Positions 8,749 through 16,901 are shown, counted from the first letter of the stretch. The stretch: 64,000 nt of DNA from Crossiella equi (GCF_017876755.1 NZ_JAGIOO010000001.1:5317786-5381785); one strand, 5' to 3'. The notes: generated by a model from the sequence alone, not told the origin. A program made the numbers and translations.

Positions 8749-8958
8749 CTGTGCACATTGGCGCGCTCCGCGCGCGGGTGTTTTTCGCTCCTGAGTGACC
8801 TCGCCGCGCCCTCGCCACGCGCGAAGCGAGCTTCGGCGTGTCGAGGGCGCGGCAAGGTCACGCGAAAAACACACAAGCGCGTGGGGGGCGGGGGTGTCGC
8901 CTTCGGCGCCACACCACGCCAGTGGCAGCCGGACCGGTCGGCCGCTTCTGGCAAGTCC
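8749..8958. repeat. Structured dispersed repeat, copy 1 (after proC)
   Basis: Begins immediately after the proC stop with CTGTG. A small GCGCG hairpin comes first, then a roughly 95-base stem-loop at 8778-8872: an outer stem of 11 pairs (8778-8788 with 8862-8872), GTGACC/GGTCAC (8795-8800 with 8856-8861), an 11-pair stem (8804-8814 with 8842-8852), CACGC/GCGTG, and a CGAAG/CTTCG tip closed by a CGAG loop. A second conserved hairpin (GGTGTCGCC-TTC-GGCGCCACACC region, about 8892-8915) and the word GCTTCTGGCA follow. Copy 2 at 25288 keeps every stem by compensatory changes. Open frames on the minus strand here ([10 protein letters not shown]) follow from the repeat and are not treated as genes. 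Confidence 0.85.
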
Positions 8959-9107
8959 GAGGAGAAGTAGCAGGTGAGGGCCCCTTGGGGGTCTTCGGCG
9001 TAGGCGTCTCGGGTCCTGGCGGCTACCCTCGTAGCCAAGCACGTGCGTGTCGATTCCGCCGGTGGGGAAGCCGGTGGCGCGACACGTGCCGAAAGACACG
9101 GTGATGT
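8959..9107 (+). promoter_or_regulatory. Upstream region and leader of bldC
   Basis: Non-coding. A perfect GGCTAC-CCTC-GTAGCC dyad at 9021-9036 contains a possible -10 box (TACCCT, 9024-9029), which would give a leader of about 75 bases. The leader has an imperfect repeat of GCACGTG/CGACACGTGC words (about 9040-9088) that could fold. No clear Shine-Dalgarno precedes the bldC ATG. Confidence 0.4.
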
Positions 9108-9323
9108 ATGCCGGCGAAGAAGGAGACGGATCACGCTGGGATCGGTCAGGTTCGGTTTCTCACGGTTGCCGAAGTGGCCGAGCTCATCCGTGTCTCCAAG
9201 ATGACGGTCTACCGGCTCGTGCACTCCGGTGAGCTCCAGGCGGTACGCGTGGGGCGCTCCTTCCGGGTGCCCGAGAAGGCTGTCGACGACTACCTGGAGA
9301 ACGCGTACTACAACGCGGGCTGA
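9108..9323 (+). CDS. bldC: BldC, small MerR-like DNA-binding regulator
   Basis: A 71-residue single-domain protein: a winged helix-turn-helix of the MerR type (FLTVAEVAELIRVSKMTVYRLVHSGELQAVRVGRSFRVPE) without a dimerisation coil or effector domain. In Streptomyces the orthologue BldC binds direct repeats cooperatively and times development; in mycobacteria the same gene lies between proC and the bS22 gene, as here. Length, sequence and position agree. Confidence 0.93.
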   Translation: MPAKKETDHAGIGQVRFLTVAEVAELIRVSKMTVYRLVHSGELQAVRVGRSFRVPEKAVDDYLENAYYNAG

Positions 9324-9453
9324 GGGGCAGTTTCGGCGCCCGGTACCCTGGTAGACCGTTCGTGTCTCACGGCCGCCTGCGCGGTGGCCGCAGCCTGCGC
9401 TGCGCGACACGCGAAAGCTCAGAACACAACATCGATAGTGAAGAGGAACCCGT

Positions 9454-9555
9454 ATGGGCTCGGTCATCAAGAAGCGCCGCAAGCGCATGTCGAAGAAGAA
9501 GCACCGCAAGCTGCTCCGCAAGACGCGTCACGCGCGTCGAAAGCAGGGCAAGTGA
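9454..9555 (+). CDS. Small ribosomal subunit protein bS22 (33 codons)
   Basis: A very short gene easily missed by gene finders: [20 protein letters not shown] at the N-terminus, then [12 protein letters not shown], with about 60% Lys and Arg. It is the actinobacterial bS22 (AURKAIP1/COX24-type peptide) seen in mycobacterial 70S ribosomes, encoded in M. tuberculosis by Rv0500B next to bldC exactly as here. AGAGGA lies about nine bases before the ATG. A strong hairpin terminator follows about 55 bases downstream. Confidence 0.92.
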   Translation: MGSVIKKRRKRMSKKKHRKLLRKTRHARRKQGK

Positions 9556-9610
9556 CCGCTGCGTCTCGGTCGCTTCGCTCGTAGCGCTGCTGATGACCTG
9601 AGACCAACCG

Positions 9611-9663
9611 AACCGCCGCCGGGGTGAATCGAGGTGTGAGCCTCGATACCGGCGGCGGTTTGC
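9611..9663 (+). terminator. Terminator hairpin after the bS22 gene
   Basis: Two 12-base arms (9611-9622 and 9649-9660) pair perfectly, and an inner six-pair stem (9629-9634 with 9641-9646) sits inside them. The right arm ends in a short T run. It separates the bS22 gene from the epimerase gene. Confidence 0.85.
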
Positions 9664-9773
9664 GTTACACGGCTGACCAGGGACGTTCACCGGGAACTCT
9701 CCGATGAGCGGCATGCCCTGGCCCGGTTCGCGAGTAGCATCCTTGCGGTCACCGCCCGTGCCCAGGGAGTCGC

Positions 9774-10814
9774 ATGGCGCCCAAGATTGTCCTTGTCACC
9801 GGGGTCAGCCGCTTTCTCGGCGGCCACCTCGCCGCTCGTCTAGCCGCCGACCCGTCCATCGAGCGCGTGCTCGGGGTCGACACCGTGCCGCCGCCGCGCG
9901 ACCTGCTCCGCCGCATGGGTCGCGCCGAGTTCGTGCGTGCCGACATCCGCAACCCGCTCATCTCCAAGGTCATCGCCACCGCGAAGGTCGACACCGTGGT
10001 GCACGCCTCGGTCAGCGCCAACCCCGGCGAGACCGGTCGCACCGCGATGAAGGAGATGAACGTCATCGGCACCATGCAGCTGCTGGCCGCGTGCCAGAAG
10101 TCGGTGTCGATGCGCAAGCTCGTGGTCAAGTCCACCAGCGCCGTCTACGGCGCCAGCCCCCGCGACCCGGCCGTGTTCAGCGAGGACATGGGCCCCAAGG
10201 ACCTGCCCTCCAGCGGGTACGCCAAGGACGCGGTGGAGATCGAGGGCTACGTGCGCGGCTTCGGCAGGCGCCGCCCGGACGTCGACGTCACCACGCTGCG
10301 CTTCACCAACTTCATCGGCCCGCGCATCGACACCGTGCTCACGCGCTACTTCGCGCTGCCGGTGGTGCCCACGGTCCTCGGCTTCGACGCGCGCGTGCAG
10401 CTGCTGCACTCCGAGGACGCGCTCGCCGTCCTGGAGCGCGCCACCCTGCACGACCTGCCGGGCGTCTACAACGTCGGCGGGGACGGCGTGCTGATGCTCT
10501 CCCAGGCCATCCGGCGGGCCGGGCGGGTGCCGCTGCCGGTGCCCAGCGCGGCGGTCGGCCCGTTCGGCCAGCTCGTGCGCAGCGCGCGCCTGGTGGACTT
10601 CTCGCCGGAGCAGATGCGCTTCCTGAACTTCGGCCGCGTGGTCGACACCACCCGGCTGGTCGAGAAGTTCGGCTTCCAGCCGCGCTGGACCACCCAGCAG
10701 GCCTTCGACGACTACGTTCGGGGCCGCGGCCTGCGGCCCGTGCTCGACCCGGACCTCCTCGGCGGGGTGGAGCGGGCGGTGCAGTCGGTGTTCTCCCGCA
10801 CGAGGCGAGGATGA
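9774..10814 (+). CDS. NAD-dependent epimerase/dehydratase (GalE2-like, extended SDR)
   Basis: Extended short-chain dehydrogenase of 346 residues. The N-terminal VTGVSRFLGGHLAARL is a variant of the usual TGxxGxxG nucleotide-binding motif, with Ser-Arg-Phe in the middle. The catalytic region has STSAVYG and, further on, YAKDAVE (YxxxK). It may act on a nucleotide sugar; the substrate is unknown. GGGAG lies six bases before the ATG, and a likely -10 box (TAGCAT, 9735-9740) gives a short leader. The stop is one base before the acyltransferase start, so the two are one transcript, as Rv0501-Rv0502 in mycobacteria. Confidence 0.88.
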   Translation: MAPKIVLVTGVSRFLGGHLAARLAADPSIERVLGVDTVPPPRDLLRRMGRAEFVRADIRNPLISKVIATAKVDTVVHASVSANPGETGRTAMKEMNVIGTMQLLAACQKSVSMRKLVVKSTSAVYGASPRDPAVFSEDMGPKDLPSSGYAKDAVEIEGYVRGFGRRRPDVDVTTLRFTNFIGPRIDTVLTRYFALPVVPTVLGFDARVQLLHSEDALAVLERATLHDLPGVYNVGGDGVLMLSQAIRRAGRVPLPVPSAAVGPFGQLVRSARLVDFSPEQMRFLNFGRVVDTTRLVEKFGFQPRWTTQQAFDDYVRGRGLRPVLDPDLLGGVERAVQSVFSRTRRG

Positions 10815-10815
10815 G

Positions 10816-11784
10816 GTGAGCGAAGCAGTGTCAGAGGCACGGGTGATCCCGCTCCGAGCCGGTGGGCGGGACAGGGCCGCGGAGGCTCCCCGGCCCGAGC
10901 AGGTGACCGAGCCCGAGGAGCGCAAGCCGCACGAGCCCACGGCGGTGGAGCAGCGCCTGGCCGACGCGATGGCCTTCCTGCGCCGCCGCCTCACCGGTGA
11001 GTACGAGGTCGACGAGTTCGGCTTCGACCCCGAGCTGGCCGACAACATGCTCACCCCGTTGCTGCGCCCGTTCTACGAGAAGTACTTCCGGGTCGAGGCC
11101 ACCGGGCTGCACAACCTGCCCAGTGACGGCGGCGCGCTGATCGTGGCCAACCACTCCGGCACGATGTACGCGATGGACTCGCTGATGACGGGCGTGGCCG
11201 TGCGCGACCACCACCCGGCCCAGCGGCACCTGCGCATGCTCGGCGCCGACCTGCTGTTCAAGGCGCCGGTGCTGGGCACGCTGGCCCGCAAGATGGGCCA
11301 CACCCTGGCCTGCAACCCGGACGCCGAGCGCCTGCTGCGCAACGGCGAGCTGGTGGGCGTGTGGCCGGAGGGCTTCAAGGGCATCGGCAAGCCCTTCCGC
11401 GACCGCTACAAGCTCCAGCGCTTCGGCCGGGGCGGTTTCGTCAGCGCCGCGCTGCGCACCGGCGTGCCGATCGTGCCGGTCTCGATCGTCGGCGCCGAGG
11501 AGATCTACCCGATGCTCGGCGACCTGCGGCCGCTGGCGCGCCTGCTCGGGCTGCCGTACTTCCCGGTCACGCCCACCTTCCCGTGGCTGGGCCCGCTCGG
11601 CCTGATCCCGCTGCCGAGCAAGTGGTACATCGAGTTCGGCGAGCCGATCCGCACCGACGGCTTCGACGCCCAGGCCGCCGAGGACCCGATGCTGGTGTTC
11701 AACCTGACCGACCAGATCCGGGAGACCATCCAGCAGACGCTGTACCGCCTGTTGACCCAGCGGAGGAACGTCTTCCTGGGCTAA
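10816..11784 (+). CDS. PlsC-like lysophospholipid acyltransferase family protein
   Basis: Transfers acyl groups to a lipid acceptor at the inner membrane face, by family. The 322 residues carry an N-terminal polar tail (about 1-70), then the acyltransferase blocks IVANHSGTMYAMDSL (motif I, with a longer His-to-Asp distance than the classic HX4D), VGVWPEGFKG (motif III type, here with Glu in PEG) and VPIVPVSIVGAEEIYP (motif IV). The DAGAT-like subgroup that includes mycobacterial Rv0502 also has the NHSG form. The GTG at 10816 follows the epimerase stop by one base; a second GTG four codons on is possible. Confidence 0.85.
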   Translation: MSEAVSEARVIPLRAGGRDRAAEAPRPEQVTEPEERKPHEPTAVEQRLADAMAFLRRRLTGEYEVDEFGFDPELADNMLTPLLRPFYEKYFRVEATGLHNLPSDGGALIVANHSGTMYAMDSLMTGVAVRDHHPAQRHLRMLGADLLFKAPVLGTLARKMGHTLACNPDAERLLRNGELVGVWPEGFKGIGKPFRDRYKLQRFGRGGFVSAALRTGVPIVPVSIVGAEEIYPMLGDLRPLARLLGLPYFPVTPTFPWLGPLGLIPLPSKWYIEFGEPIRTDGFDAQAAEDPMLVFNLTDQIRETIQQTLYRLLTQRRNVFLG

Positions 11785-11787
11785 CCT
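11782..11787 (+). promoter_or_regulatory. -10 box of the YbjQ-like gene, leaderless, overlapping a stop codon
   Basis: TAACCT contains the TAA stop of the acyltransferase gene and is followed by seven bases and the GTG start at 11795. Confidence 0.5.
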
Positions 11788-11794
11788 GCGCCGC

Positions 11795-12199
11795 GTGGGA
11801 CACCCAATGCAGCCGCCACCGCCGCCCCAGATCCTCGTCAGCACCATGAACGACGTCCCGGGCTTCCGGGTCGTGCAGGTCTACGGCGAGGTCTTCGGGC
11901 TGACGGTTCGTAGTAGGAACGCCTTCTCCGATATCGGCGCCAGCTTCAAGGGCATGTTCGGCGGTGAGCAGGTCGGGTACACCAAGCTGCTCAACGACTC
12001 CCGCTGGGAGGCCGTCAACCGCATGCGCGAGGCCGCGGCCCAGCGCGGCGCGAACGCCGTGCTGGCCATGCGGTTCGAGAGCGGCGAGGTGGTGCCGGGC
12101 AGCACGGAGATCGCGGCCTACGGCACGGCGGTGTACATCGTGCCCGAGCAGCAGCAGGCGCCGCAGCAGCCGCAAGGGCAGCCGCAGCACCAGCAGTAG
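11795..12199 (+). CDS. YbjQ family (UPF0145) protein
   Basis: Small cytosolic protein of the YbjQ/UPF0145 family, often labelled heavy-metal-binding though the role is not established. Typical features: VSTMNDVPGFRVVQVYGEVFGLTVRS at the N-terminus, a GFGG-like segment (FKGMFGG), the helix RWEAVNRMREAAAQRGANAVLAMRFES, and the strand AAYGTAVYIV. A Gln/Pro-rich tail of about 18 residues closes the 134-residue product. The GTG agrees with the -10 box seven bases upstream; an ATG four codons later is also possible. Confidence 0.85.
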   Translation: MGHPMQPPPPPQILVSTMNDVPGFRVVQVYGEVFGLTVRSRNAFSDIGASFKGMFGGEQVGYTKLLNDSRWEAVNRMREAAAQRGANAVLAMRFESGEVVPGSTEIAAYGTAVYIVPEQQQAPQQPQGQPQHQQ

Positions 12200-12220
12200 C
12201 CGCCCGCCTCGGAATCAAGT

Positions 12221-12280
12221 GAACGTGACGTTCCGTCGGCCCGGTTCGGCCTCGGCCCGTAGTGGTGGAACGTCACGTTC
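12221..12280. terminator. Bidirectional terminator-like hairpin between convergent genes
   Basis: A 14-base arm at 12221-12234 is the exact reverse complement of 12267-12280. Each arm is itself nearly palindromic (GAACGT-G-ACGTTC). It lies between the YbjQ-like gene and the convergent SerB-type gene, so it probably ends both transcripts. The palindromic arms could also bind a dimeric protein. Confidence 0.65.
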
Positions 12281-12325
12281 GCTCACAACGGGCGGGGTGG
12301 GGCAGCCCGGCGGGCCCGACCGGCT

Positions 12326-13267
12326 TCAGCCCCGCGTGCGCCGCCGGTACGCCACCCCGGCGGCGAAAGCACCGGTCAGCGCGGCCGCGCCCAGCAGGGC
12401 GGGCACCCCGATCTTGATCGCCTTGCGCCCGGTGCGGAAGTCCCGCACCTCCCAGCTCCGGGCCCGGGCGATGTCGCGCAGGCGCTGGTCCGGGTTGATG
12501 GCCACCGAGGTGCCGACCACGGACAGCATCGGCACGTCGTTGCTGGAGTCCGAGTAGGCCGTGCAGCGGCGCAGGTCCAGGCCCTCGCGGGCGGCCAGCG
12601 CGCGGACCGCGTGGGCCTTGGCCGGGCCGTGCAGGAGGTCGCCGACCAGGCGGCCGGTGTAGACGCCGTTCTCGTGCTCGGAGACCGTGCCCAGGGCACC
12701 GGTCAGCCCAAGGCGGCGGGCGATGATCGTGGCCAGCTCGACCGGGGTGGCGGTGACCAGCCAGACCCGCTGGCCCGCGTCCAGGTGCATCTGGGCCAGC
12801 GCCCGGGTGCCCGCCCAGATGCGGTCGGCCATCAGCTCGTCGTAGATCTCCTCGCCCAGGGTGACCAGCTCGCTGACCTGGCGCCCGGCCACGAAGGACA
12901 GGGCCTGCTCGCGGCTGGAGCGGATGCCCTCCGGGCTCTCCTTGCCGCCGACGCGGAACTTGAGCTGCTTCCAGGCGAAGCCGACCAGGTCCGAGCTGGC
13001 GAAGTACTTGCGGGCGGCCAGGCCGCGCGCGAAGTGGAAGATCGACGCGCCCATCATCATCGTGTTGTCCACGTCGAAGAACGCGGCCGCGGTGAGGTCC
13101 TGCGGCACGGACAGCGCGGCGTCGTAGTCGGCCGCCGCCGTGATGGCGGCCTCGGCCGAGGCCTCGCCCGCCAGTGCGGCGCTGCTCTTGTGCTCGGGCA
13201 CGTCCTCGTTCGCCCGCCGGTTGGCCACCGCGGTCCCCTCCAGGTCCTCCTGCGTCAGCGGGTTCAC
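12326..13267 (-). CDS. HAD-IB family phosphatase (SerB1-like) with C-terminal membrane helix
   Basis: HAD hydrolase of the phosphoserine phosphatase subgroup. Motif I is FFDVDNTMM (nucleophile Asp65, acid Asp67), motif II is the Thr in VTATPVEL, motif III the Lys in GPAKAHAV, and motif [14 protein letters not shown]. The first 55 residues are polar and variable, and a hydrophobic helix (about 283-303) at the C-terminus suggests membrane attachment, unlike the main serine-pathway SerB. The context after the acyltransferase matches Rv0505c (serB1). The GTG start has a TACCCT box seven bases upstream. The true substrate is uncertain. Confidence 0.87.
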   Translation of the reverse strand: MNPLTQEDLEGTAVANRRANEDVPEHKSSAALAGEASAEAAITAAADYDAALSVPQDLTAAAFFDVDNTMMMGASIFHFARGLAARKYFASSDLVGFAWKQLKFRVGGKESPEGIRSSREQALSFVAGRQVSELVTLGEEIYDELMADRIWAGTRALAQMHLDAGQRVWLVTATPVELATIIARRLGLTGALGTVSEHENGVYTGRLVGDLLHGPAKAHAVRALAAREGLDLRRCTAYSDSSNDVPMLSVVGTSVAINPDQRLRDIARARSWEVRDFRTGRKAIKIGVPALLGAAALTGAFAAGVAYRRRTRG

Positions 13268-13274
13268 CCGCCCC

Positions 13275-13280
13275 AGGGTA
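13275..13280 (-). promoter_or_regulatory. -10 box of the SerB-type gene, leaderless
   Basis: On the minus strand TACCCT is followed by seven bases and the GTG start at 13267. Confidence 0.55.
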
Positions 13281-13294
13281 GCGATCGCAGCACG

Positions 13295-14353
13295 TTACCG
13301 GTTCGGGCCGAGCGGGCCGTAGGGGAGTTTCAGAAGATCGAGGACACCGGAGGACGGGACCACCGGGGACGACGTCGGCCTGGTCGGCGTGGACGTGCTC
13401 GGTGAGGGACTCGGGCTCGGCGGTGGCGGCGGTGTCGACGTCGTCACAGAGGTGTCCGAACCGGTCATCGGGGAGACCGGGGTGGGCGTCGGCTCGGGGG
13501 AGTCCGGATCGGGCAGCACCTCGCGCCCGGGACCGGTCGTCCCGCCGCCGGGACCGCGGTCCGGACGTGCCTGCGGGGGCTTCTCCCGGGCGGACGCGGG
13601 CCCGGGCGCGCACGGACCGGTGGCGGGCAGCGCGCCGATGTCGTCGGCACCGCCGGAGGTGATCGCGCGGCAGCCCGCGCGCTGCCGGAGCTCGTTCGCC
13701 CGGGTCTGGATGCGCGCGAGCAGCGTCAGCGTGGCCTGCAGGCGGTCCTGGGCCGCACCGGGCAGCGCGGGCGCGGAGGCGCGCAGTCGGGCCTGCTGCT
13801 GACCCGCCCAGGCGGCGAGCGCGGCGAAGGCGCCCTCGTCGGAGCTCGCGCCCAGCTCGGTCAGCAGCCGGGCGCCCGCCGCCGCGTCGGCCTCGAAGTC
13901 GCCGAGCGCGCGCAGGAAGTCCGCCGCGGCGGTGCCCGGCTGGTCCAGCAGGCCGGTCAGCTCGACGACCCGGCCGCCCGCGAACTCCAGGTGCAGCCGC
14001 GCCCGGGGCGCCTCGTCGAAGGTCAGGCCCAGCCGCGCGCCCTCCGCGGTCCGCTTCACGGCGTACAGGGCCTCCCCGGGCAGCGCGTCCTGGCTGAGCA
14101 GCAGCGACATCCCGGACAGGGAGGTGAGCAGGGCGAGCCCGGCGGCCACGACGGGCAGGCGCCGCCGGCCGCCCGGATCAGGGCGCTGCCGCCGGGCCTT
14201 TCCCACCGCCTCCGGGTACTGCGCCATCAGCCGGGCGCGCATGCGCTCCCTGGCGGACTCGGTGGGGTTCAGGCTCTGCTCGTAGGCGGCGAGTGCGGGC
14301 AGCACGTGCGAGGGGTCGGCGGACCCGTCGGGGGGTGGTTCACCCGTGCTCAC
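13295..14353 (-). CDS. DUF5667 membrane protein, likely anti-sigma factor (RsbN-like)
   Basis: The 352 residues have a short cytoplasmic N-terminal part (LPALAAYEQSLNPTESARERMRARLMAQYPE), a single membrane helix (about 68-90), the conserved DUF5667 segment LPGEALYAVKRTAEGARLGL, helices, and a long Pro/Ser/Thr-rich outer tail. The DUF5667 protein RsbN restrains the sigma factor BldN in Streptomyces, and this gene lies directly downstream of a BldN-like sigma gene on the same strand, so it is probably its anti-sigma factor. The start is GTG at 14353; an upstream in-frame ATG at 14410 would add a Arg-rich stretch with no family similarity. Confidence 0.75.
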   Translation of the reverse strand: MSTGEPPPDGSADPSHVLPALAAYEQSLNPTESARERMRARLMAQYPEAVGKARRQRPDPGGRRRLPVVAAGLALLTSLSGMSLLLSQDALPGEALYAVKRTAEGARLGLTFDEAPRARLHLEFAGGRVVELTGLLDQPGTAAADFLRALGDFEADAAAGARLLTELGASSDEGAFAALAAWAGQQQARLRASAPALPGAAQDRLQATLTLLARIQTRANELRQRAGCRAITSGGADDIGALPATGPCAPGPASAREKPPQARPDRGPGGGTTGPGREVLPDPDSPEPTPTPVSPMTGSDTSVTTSTPPPPPSPSPSPSTSTPTRPTSSPVVPSSGVLDLLKLPYGPLGPNR

Positions 14354-14456
14354 GCGGTCGTCCTTCGCTCGGCTGGTGCGCGGTCCCAGGCAGGTGCGCG
14401 CTCTCAGCACAACAACGAAGCGACGGGTGCGCGGGTTACGCGTACGACCGTACGGG

Positions 14457-15095
14457 TTAACGCAGGCCCTGGGGGAGCAGCTGGGCCAACCGGCGGACCG
14501 CGCGGTGCTGGAGGGCCTTGATGGCGCCCTCGTTGCGGCCCATCACCTCGGCCGTCTCGGCCACCGACAGCCCCTGCAGGAAGCGCAGCACGATGCACTC
14601 CCGCTGGTCGGTGTTGAGCTGCTTCACGCACTTGAGCAGCTCGGTGTTGGTGGCCTCGGCCAGCACCTCCTGCTCCGGCCCGGCCAGCGGCTCGGAGGTC
14701 TCGGCCAGCTCCGCGGTCGGCACCTCGAACCGGTACCGGCTGGACTTCACGTGGTCCAGGATCAGGTTGCGCGCGATGGTCACGAACCAGGCGCCGACGT
14801 CGCGGCCCTGGTAGCTGACGGTGCCGATCCGGCGCAGCGCGCGCAGGAAGGTCTCGCTGGTGAAGTCCTCGGCCAGGCTGCGGTCGCCCACCCGGAAGAG
14901 CACGTAGCGGAACACCACGTCGACGTACTGGTCGTACAGCCGGCCGAACGCTTCGGAGTCACCCGATTGGGCGGCCTGTACCAATCCCCATGATCCCTCG
15001 CCGACCCGCGCGTCCCCGGCCGGAACCTGTGTCTCCACGGTCTCGGCCTGCGAAGGGCGTCCCTGGGAACAGGGCCATCCCATCGGTGGGGGCAT
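14457..15095 (-). CDS. bldN: ECF sigma factor, BldN-like
   Basis: Extracytoplasmic-function sigma factor of 212 residues. Region 2 spans QSGDSEAFGRLYDQYVDVVFRYVL to VGAWFVTIARNLILDHVKS, and region 4 spans LNTDQRECIVLRFLQGLSVAETAEVMGRNEGAIKALQHRAVRRL. It closely resembles BldN of Streptomyces, including a 40-residue N-terminal extension. The frame is open to 15158, but the ATG at 15095 has GGGAG six bases upstream and is preferred. It is paired with the downstream DUF5667 gene. In Streptomyces bldN-rsbN likewise lie near rex-hemA, as here, but five other genes come in between. Confidence 0.85.
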   Translation of the reverse strand: MPPPMGWPCSQGRPSQAETVETQVPAGDARVGEGSWGLVQAAQSGDSEAFGRLYDQYVDVVFRYVLFRVGDRSLAEDFTSETFLRALRRIGTVSYQGRDVGAWFVTIARNLILDHVKSSRYRFEVPTAELAETSEPLAGPEQEVLAEATNTELLKCVKQLNTDQRECIVLRFLQGLSVAETAEVMGRNEGAIKALQHRAVRRLAQLLPQGLR

Positions 15096-15274
15096 GCGCG
15101 GCTCCCTTGCTCGCGGGCCCGGCGGTGGCGGTCGTGCACCGGGCGTAGACCGAACCATACCTGTTGTTACTCCAAAGTAGATAGCGGCGGCCGTCGGTAT
15201 TTGCCCCGCTTCCCATAAGACGCCTTGCAGGCGGATGCGTGACGAATGACACGCATGTCAAACTGCGGTTCCCC

Positions 15275-15296
15275 TACGGTCGGCCACATCAGGAGG
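15275..15296 (+). promoter_or_regulatory. -10 box and Shine-Dalgarno of the acyl-CoA ligase gene
   Basis: TACGGT (15275-15280) followed by AGGAGG (15291-15296) four bases before the ATG implies a transcript start near 15287 and a leader of about 14 bases. The 205 bases between this start and the divergent sigma gene hold no other gene. Confidence 0.5.
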
Positions 15297-15300
15297 ACGC

Positions 15301-16767
15301 ATGACCGCTGTCGGCAACGTCGCGGACCTCATCCGGTCGGCGGCGCAACGCGAGGCCGACCACCCGGCCCTGCTCGACGCGGCCGACGGCAGCTCGGTGA
15401 CCTGGGGGCGTCTGGACGCCGCGGTGGACGCGCAAGCCCACCGCCTGCGCCTGGCCGGTGCCAACGCTGGCGACCGGGTGGCGGTGCGCCTGCCCACCGG
15501 CATCGAGTTCTGCATCGCCCTGTTCGGCGCGCTGCGCGCGGGCTGCGTCGCGGTACCGCTCGCGCCCGGCCTGCCCGCCCCTGAGCTGCGGCGGGTGCTC
15601 GAGGACTCGGGTGCGCGGCTGCTGGTGACCGAGGGCTCCGTGGAGGATGCCGCCGGGAACGTCACCGTGCTGCCCGCGCCGCCGGTGGCCGCCGAGGGCG
15701 AGCCGTTCGAGAGCACCCGGGGCGGCGAGGACCTGGCCGTGCTGGCCTACACCTCGGGCACCTCCGGTGTGCCGAACGGCGTGATGCTGTCCCACCGGGC
15801 CCTGGTCTCCAACGCCCGGCAGTGTGCGCGCCTGCGCCCCGCGCCGGTCACCGCCGCCGACCGGGTGCTGCTGGCCATCCCGCTCTTCCACGCCTACGGC
15901 CTGGGCCCGGGTCTGCTCCAGACCGCCGCGGCCGGGGCCACCGGCGTGCTGCTGGAGCGCTTCGACGCGGAGAACGCGCTGGCCACGATCGAACGCTTCC
16001 GGGTGACGACCTTCGTCGGGGTCCCGCCCATGTACACCGCGCTGCTGGCCCTGCCGCCCGAGCGGCTGCGCGAGGGCCTGGCCACGCTGCGCCTGCTCAC
16101 CTCGGGCGCCGCGCCGCTGGACGGCGAGGTGCTGCGCAAGGTCAAGGAGGCCACCGGCCTGGACGTCTTCGAGGGCTACGGCCTCACCGAGACCGGCCCG
16201 GTGCTGACCTCCACGCTGGTCACCGGCAAGCCCAAACCGGGCTCGGTGGGCCGCCCGCTGCCCGAGGTCGAGCTGCGCCTGGTCGACTCCGACGGCACCC
16301 CGCTGGAGGAGGAGGACGAGGGCGGCGCCGGTCTGGTGTCGGTGCGCGGCCCGAACCTGTTCAGCGGCTACTGGCCGGACGGCGAGAAGGGCCCGGACGC
16401 CGAGGGCTGGTTCCGCACCGGCGACGTGGGCTACCTCGATGCCGACGGCGACCTGCACCTGGTCGACCGCGCCAACGATCTGATCATCGTCAACGGCTTC
16501 AACGTCTACCCGCACGAGGTCGAGCACGTGCTGGCCGAGCTGCCCGAGGTGTTCGAGGCGGCGGCGGTGGGCGTGCCGGACCAGACCACCGGCGAGGCGG
16601 TCAAGGTCGTGCTGGTGCTGCGCCCGGGCGCTGAGCTGTCCGAGGCCGAGGTGGTGGCGCACTGCGCGGGCCGCCTGGCCAAGTTCAAGGTGCCGACGCG
16701 GGTGGAGTTCGCCGAGACCCTGCCGCACACGGTGACCGGCAAGCTGTTCCGCCGTTCGCTGCGCTGA
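15301..16767 (+). CDS. Acyl-CoA synthetase (AMP-binding family)
   Basis: ATP-dependent adenylation of a carboxylic acid and transfer to CoA; probably a medium or long-chain fatty acid. The 488 residues show the A3 loop YTSGTSGVPNGVMLSH, with Asn where many members have Lys, the A5 motif GYGLTETGP, the A7 hinge motif FRTGDVGYLDADGDL, a DLIIVNGFNVYPHEVE segment and the C-terminal catalytic Lys in TVTGKLFRRSL. A strong AGGAGG precedes the ATG. It stands alone upstream of an acyl-CoA dehydrogenase gene on the same strand and may feed it. Confidence 0.9.
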   Translation: MTAVGNVADLIRSAAQREADHPALLDAADGSSVTWGRLDAAVDAQAHRLRLAGANAGDRVAVRLPTGIEFCIALFGALRAGCVAVPLAPGLPAPELRRVLEDSGARLLVTEGSVEDAAGNVTVLPAPPVAAEGEPFESTRGGEDLAVLAYTSGTSGVPNGVMLSHRALVSNARQCARLRPAPVTAADRVLLAIPLFHAYGLGPGLLQTAAAGATGVLLERFDAENALATIERFRVTTFVGVPPMYTALLALPPERLREGLATLRLLTSGAAPLDGEVLRKVKEATGLDVFEGYGLTETGPVLTSTLVTGKPKPGSVGRPLPEVELRLVDSDGTPLEEEDEGGAGLVSVRGPNLFSGYWPDGEKGPDAEGWFRTGDVGYLDADGDLHLVDRANDLIIVNGFNVYPHEVEHVLAELPEVFEAAAVGVPDQTTGEAVKVVLVLRPGAELSEAEVVAHCAGRLAKFKVPTRVEFAETLPHTVTGKLFRRSLR

Positions 16768-16901
16768 CACTGCCCTGAACGGGCGTGGCGGCGCTCACTT
16801 CGCCAATGGTTGGACATCCGAGTGTTGGCCCACCCACAATTGGACTTCAGAGTCTGGACACCCCGGCACACCGCTGTGCCCGCACTCGGAGGTCGCACGC
16901 C
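16768..16901 (+). promoter_or_regulatory. Upstream region of the acyl-CoA dehydrogenase gene
   Basis: Two TTGGAC words (about 16812 and 16841) begin similar segments about 29 bases apart (TTGGACATCCGAGTG and TTGGACTTCAGAGTC). They could be a -35 box plus operator or paired sites for a FadR- or TetR-type regulator. GGAGG lies ten bases before the ATG. Confidence 0.3.

Noticed and set aside
8469-9521. Minus-strand open frames through repeat copy 1 giving [10 protein letters not shown]-type peptides, also seen at copy 2
   Set aside because: Both copies share the peptide because the DNA repeat is shared. The conserved feature is stem pairing with compensatory changes, not codon-level conservation.
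12273-13613. Long minus-strand frame overlapping the SerB-type and DUF5667 genes
   Set aside because: A different frame from the HAD phosphatase motifs; Arg/Pro-rich and without family features.
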